Of a stretch of DNA of 64,000 nucleotides, positions 24,727 through 33,738 are shown piece by piece. Each line of letters opens with the position of its first letter. Position 1 is the first letter of the stretch. The DNA is from Saccharicrinis sp963677345. Its GTDB lineage: Bacteria; Bacteroidota; Bacteroidia; Bacteroidales; Marinilabiliaceae. The stretch lies in NCBI GenBank assembly GCA_963677345.2, contig CAXXLC010000019.1, forward strand, positions 124,001 to 188,000, given 5' to 3'. Made by a program: the position numbers and the translations under genes. The notes under the pieces were generated by a model. The model was not told the origin of the DNA. It saw only the letters and a list, made by a program, of their open reading frames with translations, and did no database searches.

Positions 24727-24776
24727 ATCAATAGAATCACCATATACTAATATCGTAAATGATTGATTCTATTGAT
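24727..24776. terminator. Long inverted repeat between convergent genes
   Basis: A 13-bp perfect stem (ATCAATAGAATCA/TGATTCTATTGAT) with a 24-base loop lies between the convergent barrel and glycosidase genes. There is no strong T-run, so it is a possible bidirectional terminator or RNA-stabilising structure. Confidence 0.5.
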
Positions 24777-24785
24777 GTATAGAGA

Positions 24786-27437
24786 TTATAATCTGATTAA
24801 TTTCATTGAACCGAGTAAGGCGGTATTGGTATCAAAGTTCATATTCTCATTTTCAGGTTCAAAATTTATTTTAAACTGATGAAGGCCTTCTGTGAATCTG
24901 GTTTTTATGCGATTTGTTTCACCTGGGTTTGACCATTCATTTGTTCCTCTTTGAGGCATAATCACAGGCGCTGTTTTTATATTATCGATCCATAAAGTTC
25001 TGTTTGCGCATTTATTGTCAGTGTTCCATGGGCCACTTCCGTTTGAATATTCAAAATAAATTATGTAATCACCGGCCTCCTTTATATTTATACTCCAGTT
25101 TATCTCCAGATTTTTGGATTTTGAAAGCTCTATCATTCCTGCAGGAGTATTTTCTATTGATGAGGTATGATCTGCCTTGTATTTGTTAAATGATATCACT
25201 TTTTTATTATCAGGCTTAAACATAATGGGCTCACTGATAAAGGAAGGTTGGTCTAATATATTATAGGCTTGTACAGTATATTCTCCATTGGTATTGTTAA
25301 GAGATATTTTAGTCATATCTGTTGTTGTGCCAAATAATGATCCATCTTTGTATACATTATATTTTACTGCATTGGCAATAGAATCCCAAAGTAGTTCATT
25401 CTTATAAATATGGACATTAGGTGTTTTTAAATGAAATTTGTTTGCAACAAGATTTACTTCACCGTAAAAAGTGTTGTTGGCCATTTTTATTTCTATAATA
25501 TCTTTTCCTTCGCCAGTTAGGTTAACTGAATATTCTTCTTGTTCTTTGCCATTAATTTTAAATGATTTAATTCTGTTTCCGTATCCCGTTAATTTAATTT
25601 CAAATTCTTTATTTCTGATTTTTAGGTTGCTTAATTCCATGTTGCAACTGTAAGAGACAGGAATGGAAGGATTAAAGTATAATTTATTGTCTGGTTTAAA
25701 CTCCATGCCAAAGAATATTTTATATATATGTCCCAGGTTTCCTGCAACGCTCCATAGTTGTCTGTCGGAATTCAGAGCAGTTATAAAATCACCATTTTCG
25801 GCAACCATGTTTTCTTTATTGGTTAAAAACATTGCTGCGGCTCTGTAAAATGAACTTATTCCATATTCTAAAGCAGTTCCATTGCCTGTTTTTGAGGAGG
25901 CCAGATTCCAGAATGTTTGTACAAAAGGCCAGATGCCATTATTATGATATGGTCTAATTTCTGGTATTTGAGGATAAACACAGGGAATTCCCCATGTTAA
26001 TATTGGTGTGTTTTCAATTACTGTTGAAGCATTCTCTTTTGCTACATTAAATAATACAGAAAATGCTTCTCCTAAAGATTCTGATTTAGTTGAGGTATAA
26101 TCAAAGTTACGACCATATATATATTGATTGTAATATCCTTTGTCTTTATTCCATAATTTTTGGTTAATGGCGGCTTCTAATTCTTCGGCCCATGAAATAT
26201 ATTTGCTTTGTTCATCTTTTTGGTTCAGCATACCAGCCATCTTGCTTAAAATAACCAGTGTTTGATAGTGTACCAGGTTAGTGCCCAGGTTGAATGACTC
26301 GTAAATGTCAGTGTTATCCATCCATCGGGGATAAGTTTGTATTCTCCAGTCCAGAAATGAAGATTCTCCTTTGTATAGGTTGTTTGCTTTGTCGTATACA
26401 ATAAACCTGTCGTCTTCAACAGAGTTTTTAATCACTTTGTAACAGTAATCCAACCACAATTGATCTCCTGTAATAAGGTAAATTTCCCATGCAGCTAATG
26501 CCCATGTTGTTCTGTCGGAAGAAACCGGCCATGCACCACCTGAACCTGTATCCTGAATGATTCTGTCTCTTTTTACTTTTTTAAGTAAGGAGTGCCTGGC
26601 TCTTTCTGTATCTGCAATTCCCATTCCTAACACTGTGGCGTAGCTAACATCTCGAGTCCATACTCCCGCCCATTTAGCGCCTGTTCTAAATGTACCATCA
26701 TCTTCACTAAGTAAATTGGTTTCTTCCAGAGCCATATTGTATAATGACTGTATTAAAGGGATGTTACATTTAAGTTGGGGGTATTGGCTAATGTCTTTTT
26801 TTAATTCCCATTGTGGTTTGACTGATTTATCCGGATCCGGAGTGTTTATTTTAATCGAAATCTCATAAATATGATCTCCATCTTCATCTTTAAGTTGAAC
26901 ATCTTCGCCCAGATTTTCAAAATCATAGTTTAAAGGTGTTACATTACCTGCTACAAAAACGCCTTTAAAATCTTCTTTTGAAATTTTTTCATTGTTGATA
27001 TCTGTATAATATCCTTTGGTATTAAAATCATTAAAAACCTTATTCATATCAAGCCTGATGTTCAGAATCGTGTTTGGTTCAAGGTTTTCTTCACCACCGG
27101 TTTCGTTATCAATAAATTGTTTTCCATAGGCAATAAGGGGAGTGTTGTAAATGTTGTTTTGTGGTTTAACAACTATTTGATGATTTGTAGCAAAGGGTAG
27201 TTCGTTATCTTTTTGATTGATGCTGAACTTAAGTTCTATTAATCTTTTATGAGAAGTGTTTAGCGGACTTGTGTAATTTGAAGTCATACTGCCATCAGTG
27301 TTCACTTGGGAAATAAATTCTCCCTGTACAACTTTATCGCTATATACAGTAAAATCTTTGTTAACATGGAGTACGTGATTTGAATGATTGCAGCTAAATA
27401 GAATCATTAGAAGAAGAATTAGTAGTGTATTTTTCAT
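24786..27437 (-). CDS. Six-hairpin (alpha/alpha)6 glycoside hydrolase lipoprotein with C-terminal carbohydrate-binding-like domain
   Basis: An 883-residue lipoprotein. Residues 1-16 ('LLILLLMILFSC') end in a lipobox Cys. A beta-sandwich N-terminal domain precedes an (alpha/alpha)6 barrel at about 230-600, with 'GAKWAGVWTRDVSYATVLGM', 'DTGSGGAWPVSSDRTTWALA' and 'NNGIWPFVQTFWNLAS', as in the GH63/debranching-like 'MGH1' superfamily. The C-terminal 150 residues look like a fibronectin-type segment followed by a CBM6/35-like sandwich. A glucosidase or trehalase-like activity on an alpha-glucan is likely, but the family is uncertain. It is not adjacent to SusCD genes, and could act with the GH31/GH13 lipoproteins 27 kb away. 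Confidence 0.78.
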   Translation of the reverse strand: MKNTLLILLLMILFSCNHSNHVLHVNKDFTVYSDKVVQGEFISQVNTDGSMTSNYTSPLNTSHKRLIELKFSINQKDNELPFATNHQIVVKPQNNIYNTPLIAYGKQFIDNETGGEENLEPNTILNIRLDMNKVFNDFNTKGYYTDINNEKISKEDFKGVFVAGNVTPLNYDFENLGEDVQLKDEDGDHIYEISIKINTPDPDKSVKPQWELKKDISQYPQLKCNIPLIQSLYNMALEETNLLSEDDGTFRTGAKWAGVWTRDVSYATVLGMGIADTERARHSLLKKVKRDRIIQDTGSGGAWPVSSDRTTWALAAWEIYLITGDQLWLDYCYKVIKNSVEDDRFIVYDKANNLYKGESSFLDWRIQTYPRWMDNTDIYESFNLGTNLVHYQTLVILSKMAGMLNQKDEQSKYISWAEELEAAINQKLWNKDKGYYNQYIYGRNFDYTSTKSESLGEAFSVLFNVAKENASTVIENTPILTWGIPCVYPQIPEIRPYHNNGIWPFVQTFWNLASSKTGNGTALEYGISSFYRAAAMFLTNKENMVAENGDFITALNSDRQLWSVAGNLGHIYKIFFGMEFKPDNKLYFNPSIPVSYSCNMELSNLKIRNKEFEIKLTGYGNRIKSFKINGKEQEEYSVNLTGEGKDIIEIKMANNTFYGEVNLVANKFHLKTPNVHIYKNELLWDSIANAVKYNVYKDGSLFGTTTDMTKISLNNTNGEYTVQAYNILDQPSFISEPIMFKPDNKKVISFNKYKADHTSSIENTPAGMIELSKSKNLEINWSINIKEAGDYIIYFEYSNGSGPWNTDNKCANRTLWIDNIKTAPVIMPQRGTNEWSNPGETNRIKTRFTEGLHQFKINFEPENENMNFDTNTALLGSMKLIRL

Positions 27438-27890
27438 GCTTTTATTATTTGTATTTTCCGGTACAACTTGATTTGGAATTTGTATGTCAAAACAATTAAA
27501 ATGATATCGGAATACCTAAATGTACAAATAAAATATATGAGGTTGGTGTTCTAAAGGGTTGAAATATAGTTTGATAAAATAAAGTGTGTGGTAAAAAAAT
27601 ATAGATGTTTTTTATGTCATACAGTTGTTGTATTGCCTGATTTCTTATTTGTTTACTATCATAATTATAGATTTGAAAAATAGTATTGGTATTGTTTGGT
27701 TAGAATTGATTCAAAACTTTATGATAGTTATCATGTGTTAAGTAGTTTTGAATGAAATAGTGAGTGTATTGTACAGAATATTAATGCTTTGTGTGTGTTT
27801 GTTTTAAAGTTTATAATGTGTTAAAAGTCATGATTTGGATTCGGTTAAATATATAATTTTGATTTGATAAAATCTATAAAAGTATTTACC
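27438..27890. other. AT-rich divergent spacer with a gdhA promoter candidate
   Basis: 450 bases of low-complexity AT-rich sequence lie between divergent genes, with no credible coding frame. TAATTTTG at 27854-27861 fits the -7 box for gdhA. A TTTGG lies about 16 bases upstream, shorter than the usual spacing. Confidence 0.4.
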
Positions 27891-29228
27891 ATGGATGCTA
27901 AAATTAAAGAGTTCATAGATACAGTAAGGATGAAAAATCCCGGTGAGGATGAGTTTTTACAGGCAGTAGAAGAAGTTGTTGAAACTGTTTGGGAATTTTA
28001 CCAGGAAAATCCACATTATCAAAAAGCAAAAATACTAGAGCGAATGACCGAACCGGAAAGGGTAATTATGTTTCGGGTTCCATGGGTGGATGATAGTGGA
28101 GAGGTTCAGGTAAACAGAGGATATAGAGTTGAATTTAATAGTGCCATTGGTCCTTATAAAGGAGGATTGCGTTTTCACCCAAGTGTGACCTTAAGTGGTT
28201 TAAAGTTCTTAGGTTTTGAACAAACTTTTAAAAATAGCTTAACAAGTCTTCCAATGGGAGGTGGAAAAGGAGGTTCTGACTTTAATCCAAAAGGGAAATC
28301 TGATTTTGAGATAATGCGATTTTGCCAGGCATTTATGAGTGAGCTTTATCGTCATATTGGTCCAAATACCGATGTGCCTGCAGGAGATATTGGCGTAGGA
28401 GGCCGAGAAATAGGTTATTTGTTTGGTCAGTATAAAAAACTAAAAAATGAATTTACCGGCGTGTTAACTGGTAAAGGCTGGGAATTCGGCGGTAGTTTAA
28501 TTCGGCCGGAAGCTACTGGTTTTGGTGCAATTTATTTTGTGAGAGAAATGTTGCAGTTAAAAGGACAATCCTTACAAGGAAAAACTATTGCTTTATCCGG
28601 TTTTGGAAACGTTGCCTGGGGAGCTGCCTTAAAGGCTGTTGAACTAGGTGGTAAAGTAGTTACGCTTTCCGGTCCTGATGGATATATTTACGATCCTGAA
28701 GGAGTTTCAGGAGATAAAATTGACTTTTTATTAGAACTAAGAGCTTCGAATCAGGATGTAATTCAACCTTATGCAGAAAGATATGGCGTAGAATTTTTTG
28801 AGGGTAAGAAACCTTGGGAGCAAAAAGTGGATATTGCTATTCCTTGTGCTATTCAAAATGAGTTGAATGAAAATGACTGTAAAACATTAATAGAAAATGG
28901 TTGTCAGTTAATTGCTGAAGCTTCAAATATGGGTTGTACTGCTGAGGCTGCCTTTTTAGCTACCGAAAAGATTTCGTTTGCACCGGGAAAAGCTGTAAAT
29001 GCAGGTGGTGTTGCAGTTTCTGGATTAGAAATGAGTCAGAATAGTATGCGTTTAAACTGGAATGCAGAAGAAGTAGATCAGAGATTAAATAATATTATGG
29101 TTAACATTCATAAAGTTTGCGTTCAATACGGAACAGAGCTGAATGGTAAAATTAATTATATAAAAGGAGCTAATATTGGTGGATTTGTTAAAGTTGCAGA
29201 CGCCATGATTGCGCAAGGAGTTGTGTAA
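27891..29228 (+). CDS. gdhA: NADP-type glutamate dehydrogenase
   Basis: A 445-residue hexameric-type glutamate dehydrogenase, making glutamate from 2-oxoglutarate and ammonia. Visible motifs are 'GPYKGGLRFHPSVTLSGLKF', the catalytic-lysine segment 'LPMGGGKGGSDFNPKGKS', 'DVPAGDIGVGGREIGYLFGQ', the nucleotide fold 'LSGFGNVAWGAALKAVE' and the C-terminal 'KVADAMIAQGVV'. The first frame start at 27864 would add nine residues; the ATG at 27891 gives the standard N-terminus. A strong terminator follows. A divergent paralogue lies 6 kb downstream on the other strand. Confidence 0.95.
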   Translation: MDAKIKEFIDTVRMKNPGEDEFLQAVEEVVETVWEFYQENPHYQKAKILERMTEPERVIMFRVPWVDDSGEVQVNRGYRVEFNSAIGPYKGGLRFHPSVTLSGLKFLGFEQTFKNSLTSLPMGGGKGGSDFNPKGKSDFEIMRFCQAFMSELYRHIGPNTDVPAGDIGVGGREIGYLFGQYKKLKNEFTGVLTGKGWEFGGSLIRPEATGFGAIYFVREMLQLKGQSLQGKTIALSGFGNVAWGAALKAVELGGKVVTLSGPDGYIYDPEGVSGDKIDFLLELRASNQDVIQPYAERYGVEFFEGKKPWEQKVDIAIPCAIQNELNENDCKTLIENGCQLIAEASNMGCTAEAAFLATEKISFAPGKAVNAGGVAVSGLEMSQNSMRLNWNAEEVDQRLNNIMVNIHKVCVQYGTELNGKINYIKGANIGGFVKVADAMIAQGVV

Positions 29229-29276
29229 TTATTACAAATAGAAAAATATTACTTGATATTCCATAGAATAGTTATA

Positions 29277-29310
29277 AACCTTAAAGGATTCCTGTCCTTT
29301 AAGGTTTTTT
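29277..29310 (+). terminator. Intrinsic terminator after gdhA
   Basis: A 12-bp perfect stem AACCTTAAAGGA/TCCTTTAAGGTT with a 6-base loop is followed by T6. Confidence 0.9.
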
Positions 29311-29376
29311 ATATTGGTCTTCTTAAAAAATGTAAGAACTTTGTAACTTCAATATAAAAAAGTTGCATAATAATAT

Positions 29377-30147
29377 ATGGGAATAATAGATACACACTCA
29401 CATATTTATCTGGAACAATTTGATTCGGATAGAGATGAGATGATAAAGAGGGCCTCAGAAATAGGAGTTGATATGATTTTAATGCCAAATGTAGATGTTG
29501 CTACTATTCAGCCTATGTTGGATGTAGAACAAAAGTTTCCATTAAAATGTAAATCAATGATGGGATTGCATCCAACTTCTGTGGATCTTGACTATAAAAA
29601 GCAACTTGAAATAATGTATCCTCTATTTTCTAAAAATGATTTTTGTGCAGTAGGGGAGATTGGCATTGACTTATATTGGGATAAGACTTATTTAGAACAA
29701 CAAATTGAAGCTTTTGAAATACAATTAAATTGGGCTAAGGAATTTAATTTGCCTGTAGTAATCCATGCTCGCGATGCATTTGATGAAATTTTTAGCGTAC
29801 TGGATAATTTCGATACAGATAGTATTTCGGGTGTTTTTCATAGCTTTACCGGAAATATTGAGCAAGGCAAAAAAATATTAGACTATAAAAACTTCTATTT
29901 AGGAATTAATGGAGTAGTTACTTTTAAAAATTCAGGATTAGATAAAGTTGTTTCTGAGTTGGGCTACGACAAACTGGTTTTAGAAACCGATGCACCTTAT
30001 TTAACACCCACTCCATTTAGAGGGAAACGAAATGAGCCTTCATACTTAAGTTATGTAATAGAAAAGATGTCTGCACTTTTTGAAGTTTCTAAGCATACAA
30101 TTATAAAACAAACAACATCTAACGCAGACAAACTATTCAAACTATAA
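29377..30147 (+). CDS. tatD: TatD-family metal-dependent hydrolase (DNase)
   Basis: A 256-residue TIM-barrel metal hydrolase of the TatD family. The N-terminal 'IDTHSHIYLEQF' (HxH metal ligands), 'AVGEIGIDLYWDKTYLEQQ' (Glu), 'VIHARDAFDEI' (His), 'GVFHSFTGNIEQGKKIL' (His) and 'LVLETDAPYLTP' (Asp) make up the complete metal site. Members act as 3'-5' exonucleases in DNA repair or degradation. It is followed after 11 bases by the asparaginase gene on the same strand. Confidence 0.94.
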   Translation: MGIIDTHSHIYLEQFDSDRDEMIKRASEIGVDMILMPNVDVATIQPMLDVEQKFPLKCKSMMGLHPTSVDLDYKKQLEIMYPLFSKNDFCAVGEIGIDLYWDKTYLEQQIEAFEIQLNWAKEFNLPVVIHARDAFDEIFSVLDNFDTDSISGVFHSFTGNIEQGKKILDYKNFYLGINGVVTFKNSGLDKVVSELGYDKLVLETDAPYLTPTPFRGKRNEPSYLSYVIEKMSALFEVSKHTIIKQTTSNADKLFKL

Positions 30148-30158
30148 AAAATAAACAT

Positions 30159-31184
30159 TTGAAAAGGAAAGTATTAATAATTTACACTGGTGGAACAATA
30201 GGAATGGCAAACGATCCGGAAACAAATTCTTTAGTGCCATTTGATTTTACCATGATAGAAGAAACTGTCGTTGAGTTAAAGCGATTTAACTTTAAGGTTG
30301 ACAGTACCTCCTTTTCACCTATTGTGGATTCATCAGACATGAATTCCAATAAATGGATCAAACTAGCAACCATAATTGAAGAGAATTATTATGAGTATGA
30401 TGGATTTGTAGTGTTACATGGAACAGATACTATGGCGTACACAGCAAGCGCTATGAGTTTTATGCTACAAAATCTGGCAAAACCTGTGGTTTTTACCGGA
30501 AGTCAGCTGCCACTAAGTTCATTGAGAACAGATGGAAAAGAAAATCTGATTACAGCTTTGGATATAGCATCTACTTATATATATGAAGAGGCAATCGTTC
30601 CTGAAGTATGTATTTTTTTTCAGGATAAATTATACAGAGGAAATAGAACTACCAAATATAACGCTGAACATTTTCGTGCTTTTAGAAGTGATAATTATCC
30701 TCCATTGGCAGAAGTTGGAATTCATATAAAATATAATTATCCATATATTTTTAAAGCCGATCGCACCAAAGAGTTTAGTGTTGCAAAAAACATGGATAAT
30801 AATGTAGGGCTATTAAAAATTTTTCCGGGTATGAGTAAGGTTTACTTTGAAACAGTTTTAAAAACACCAGGATTAAAAGCTTTGGTGTTAGAAACTTTTG
30901 GTTCTGGAAATGCTCCTACAGCAAGTTGGTTTTTGGAGGCTTTAGAACGTGCTATCAGAGAGGGGATTATAGTTTTGAATGTGACGCAGTGCCTGGCGGG
31001 TAGTGTAGATATGGGGACCTATAAAACTGGAGTTCATTTATTAGAGTTAGGTGTCTTTAGCGGTGCAGATATTACAACAGAAGCTGCATTAACAAAGCTT
31101 ATGTACTTATTAGGTAATACATTAACCATAGATGATGTAAAGATTAATTTAAATAAATCATTAAAAGGTGAAATCTACATCTAA
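30159..31184 (+). CDS. ansA: Type I L-asparaginase (TTG start)
   Basis: A 341-residue cytoplasmic-type asparaginase, hydrolysing asparagine to aspartate and ammonia. Motif one is 'VLIIYTGGTIGMANDPET' (catalytic Thr) and motif two is 'FVVLHGTDTMAYTASAMSFM' (Thr-Asp, then the distal Lys in 'RTDGKEN'). The 'NVTQCLAGSVDMGTY' loop is present. No upstream ATG gives the conserved start, so the TTG that reads 'MKRKVLIIYTGG' is chosen. It is co-transcribed with tatD. Asparaginase and the nearby glutamate dehydrogenases both handle ammonia. Confidence 0.92.
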   Translation: MKRKVLIIYTGGTIGMANDPETNSLVPFDFTMIEETVVELKRFNFKVDSTSFSPIVDSSDMNSNKWIKLATIIEENYYEYDGFVVLHGTDTMAYTASAMSFMLQNLAKPVVFTGSQLPLSSLRTDGKENLITALDIASTYIYEEAIVPEVCIFFQDKLYRGNRTTKYNAEHFRAFRSDNYPPLAEVGIHIKYNYPYIFKADRTKEFSVAKNMDNNVGLLKIFPGMSKVYFETVLKTPGLKALVLETFGSGNAPTASWFLEALERAIREGIIVLNVTQCLAGSVDMGTYKTGVHLLELGVFSGADITTEAALTKLMYLLGNTLTIDDVKINLNKSLKGEIYI

Positions 31185-31336
31185 TATCTTTGTATTTGCT
31201 GATTTTTTTGTATTTTGCACACCTGAATTTTTTAGAATTTCAATTATTAACTTTGTTTATTGCAATAAAAAGGGAATTATTGGCAAATAAACTATAGTAT
31301 TAACAAACTAATACAAACAAAAATTTTTTACAGACT

Positions 31337-32155
31337 ATGAAAAAGCTATTTGCGTTTTTTGCAGTTTTCGGAATGATGACATTTGGTGCATCAACAATCT
31401 ATGCTCAGGATGAAACTGATGCACAAGAAGAACAAGCTGTTGAACAAGTTGCTGCTGATGAAACAGTAGTAGAGGAGGTTGCTGCTGATGAAGCTACATC
31501 AGAAGAAGCTGAAGCTCCTAAAGGAATTCACAAACAAATTAAAGCTAAATTTATTGAAGGTGGTGCTGCTTTCATGAGTTTTGTATTATTAGCTTTAATC
31601 TTTGGTTTAGCGTTATGTATAGAAAGAATCATTTATTTGAATCTTGCTTCTACTAACACTAAAAAATTACTTCAAAGTATTGAAGATGCACTTAACGAAG
31701 GTGGAGTTGAAGCAGCAAAAGAAGTTTGCCGTAATACTCGCGGACCTGTAGCATCTATCTTTTATCAAGGTTTAGATCGTATTGACGAAGGTGTTGATGT
31801 AGTTGAGAAATCAGTTGTTTCTTACGGATCAGTTCAAATGGGTCTTTTAGAAAAGAATTTAACTTGGATCTCTTTATTTATCGCTCTTGCTCCTATGTTA
31901 GGATTTATGGGTACAGTAATCGGTATGATTGATGCATTTGATAAGATTCAAGCAATGGGTGATATCTCTGCAACAGCAGTAGCAGGAGGTATTAAAGTTG
32001 CCCTTATTACTACAGTATCTGGTTTGATCGTTGCAATGATTCTTCAGTTATTTTACAACTACATCGTATCAAAAATCGATGGTATTGTAAATACAATGGA
32101 AGATGCATCTATTTCTTTATTAGATATTTTAGTAAAATATAATATGAAAAAATAA
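31337..32155 (+). CDS. exbB: ExbB/TolQ/MotA-family proton channel protein
   Basis: A 272-residue inner-membrane protein. A signal-like start ('LFAFFAVFGMMTFGASTIYA') precedes an Ala/Glu-rich low-complexity periplasmic stretch (about 25-60). A membrane helix ('GAAFMSFVLLALIFGLALCI') follows, and then the paired ExbB helices 'LTWISLFIALAPMLGFMGTV' and 'ALITTVSGLIVAMILQLFYN'. It forms the proton channel that powers TonB-dependent uptake. It is the first gene of a four-gene operon ending in two exbD genes. Confidence 0.92.
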   Translation: MKKLFAFFAVFGMMTFGASTIYAQDETDAQEEQAVEQVAADETVVEEVAADEATSEEAEAPKGIHKQIKAKFIEGGAAFMSFVLLALIFGLALCIERIIYLNLASTNTKKLLQSIEDALNEGGVEAAKEVCRNTRGPVASIFYQGLDRIDEGVDVVEKSVVSYGSVQMGLLEKNLTWISLFIALAPMLGFMGTVIGMIDAFDKIQAMGDISATAVAGGIKVALITTVSGLIVAMILQLFYNYIVSKIDGIVNTMEDASISLLDILVKYNMKK

Positions 32156-32163
32156 GGTATACA

Positions 32164-32610
32164 ATGAAGAAACTTTCTAATATATTAAGTTATGTACTGT
32201 ATGCATTGCTGGCTGTTACAGCTGTGTTTGTAGTATTGTTTTTCACAGGAGGAGAGGTTCCTGGTGAAACTTATACTACTCCAGTGTATACAGATTTAGT
32301 TTTAAACTGGGCAAAAATATTGGTTGCTGTAGCAGCTGTATTTACTGTTGGATTTGAAATTATGCACGTAATTGTGAATCCAAAGAATGCTATGAGGAGT
32401 TTAATTTCTATTGCAGTACTTGTTGTGATAGCACTTGTTTCTTATAGTCTTGCAGATACAACTCCATTAGCATTAGGCGGATATGACGGTCCTGATAATG
32501 TTCCTTCAATGTTAAAATTAGCAGGAGCTTTCCTTTATGGAACTTATGCTTTACTTGGAATTGTTGTTGTAGCAATTTTTGGAACAGAAATTTCAAGAAT
32601 TTTTAAATAA
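32164..32610 (+). CDS. Four-helix membrane protein between exbB and exbD
   Basis: A 148-residue protein with four membrane helices (about 7-30, 47-66, 78-97, 120-145) and short loops. It starts 'MKKLSNILSYVLYALLAVTA'. I recognise it only as a recurrent Bacteroidota insertion in exbB-exbD operons; its role is unknown. It begins 9 bases after exbB and ends 13 bases before the first exbD, so it is certainly operonic. It may be an assembly or modulatory subunit of the proton-motive-force complex. Confidence 0.75.
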   Translation: MKKLSNILSYVLYALLAVTAVFVVLFFTGGEVPGETYTTPVYTDLVLNWAKILVAVAAVFTVGFEIMHVIVNPKNAMRSLISIAVLVVIALVSYSLADTTPLALGGYDGPDNVPSMLKLAGAFLYGTYALLGIVVVAIFGTEISRIFK

Positions 32611-32622
32611 TTATTAGTAATC

Positions 32623-33198
32623 ATGGGAAAAAGAGATGTACAAGAAGTAAATGCCGGTTCTATGGCCGATATTGCCTTCCTTTTATTGATATTCTTCCTT
32701 GTTACTACTACCATGGATACAGACTCAGGTTTAGCTCGACTTTTACCTCCTCCTGTACCTGATAATGTGGAGCCACCACCACCAATTAAAGATAGAAACG
32801 TTTTTACTGTTCTATTGAATAGTAATAATCAATTGTTGGTAAAAGGTAAACAATTAAAGGTAGATGAACTTAAGGATGCTGCAAAAGAGTTTATTCTAAA
32901 CGAGAATAATGATGAAAAATTACCTGAATTTAAAGATGTTGAGGTTGAATTTTTTGGAGTTGTTCCTGTTACAAAAGGTGTAATTTCTTTGCAGAATGAT
33001 AATGGAACTCAATATCAAGCTTATTTGATGGTTCAAAATGAATTACAAAGAGCTTATAGTGAAGTTAGAAATGAATTGGCCCGAAGAAAATGGGGTAAAG
33101 ATTACGAAGATCTAAATGAAGATCAGCAAAAAGCTGTTCGTACTATCTATCCTCAAAAGATTTCAGAGGCAGAACCTAAAAATATTGGTGTAAAATAA
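32623..33198 (+). CDS. exbD: ExbD/TolR-family protein (first copy)
   Basis: A 191-residue protein. The N-terminal ExbD signature is 'VNAGSMADIAFLLLIFFLVTTTMD', with the conserved membrane Asp that carries protons, then a proline-rich linker and a periplasmic domain. The C-terminus is longer than in E. coli ExbD. It couples with ExbB to drive TonB. It follows the unknown membrane protein after 12 bases and precedes a second exbD after 5 bases. The paired copies probably form a mixed complex. Confidence 0.92.
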   Translation: MGKRDVQEVNAGSMADIAFLLLIFFLVTTTMDTDSGLARLLPPPVPDNVEPPPPIKDRNVFTVLLNSNNQLLVKGKQLKVDELKDAAKEFILNENNDEKLPEFKDVEVEFFGVVPVTKGVISLQNDNGTQYQAYLMVQNELQRAYSEVRNELARRKWGKDYEDLNEDQQKAVRTIYPQKISEAEPKNIGVK

Positions 33199-33203
33199 AG
33201 ATT

Positions 33204-33674
33204 ATGGCAAAGTTTAGAAAAAAGAAAAGTGGTGGGCAACAAGAAATAAACACTGCATCTTTGCCTGATATTGTATTTATGCTTTTATTCTTTTTCATGG
33301 TATCAACTACCATGAAAGAGGTTTCTTTAAAAGTAAAAATTAAAGTTCCCCAGGCAACTGAGTTAGCCAAACTTGAGAAAAAGAGTTTGGTTACTTACAT
33401 TTATGTTGGAGTTCCTACTAATCAGTATAAGGCTTTATACGGATCAGAACCAAGGGTACAATTAAATGATCAGTTTGCTACAGTTGGAGATATTCAAAGT
33501 TATATTGCCCAGGAACGAGAAGGTATGAAAGAATCTGATCGTCCAAAGATGACAACGTCTATTAAGGCAGATTTTGATTGCCCAATGGGAATTATTACTG
33601 ATATTAAACAGGCATTGCGTAAAGCCCAGGCGTTGAAAATTAACTATTCAGCGGCTAAGAAAGCAGAGTACTAA
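33204..33674 (+). CDS. exbD: ExbD/TolR-family protein (second copy)
   Basis: A 156-residue ExbD protein with 'INTASLPDIVFMLLFFFMVSTTMKE' (conserved proton-carrying Asp) and a periplasmic domain. It is divergent from the first copy, so it is a distinct subunit and not a recent duplicate. Two exbD genes next to an exbB is the usual Bacteroidota arrangement for TonB-energising systems. No tonB gene is present here. A strong bidirectional terminator follows. Confidence 0.92.
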   Translation: MAKFRKKKSGGQQEINTASLPDIVFMLLFFFMVSTTMKEVSLKVKIKVPQATELAKLEKKSLVTYIYVGVPTNQYKALYGSEPRVQLNDQFATVGDIQSYIAQEREGMKESDRPKMTTSIKADFDCPMGIITDIKQALRKAQALKINYSAAKKAEY

Positions 33675-33687
33675 TAAACTCTACTAT

Positions 33688-33723
33688 ATAAAAAAAGGGG
33701 ATCAATTGATCCCCTTTTTTTAT
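33688..33723. terminator. Perfect-palindrome bidirectional terminator
   Basis: A 36-bp perfect palindrome (an A7 run, GGGGATCAA/TTGATCCCC, a T7 run, plus two further paired bases on each side) lies between the convergent exbD and cobT genes. It serves both strands. Confidence 0.92.
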
Positions 33724-33738
33724 TTTGGACTATAGCTT

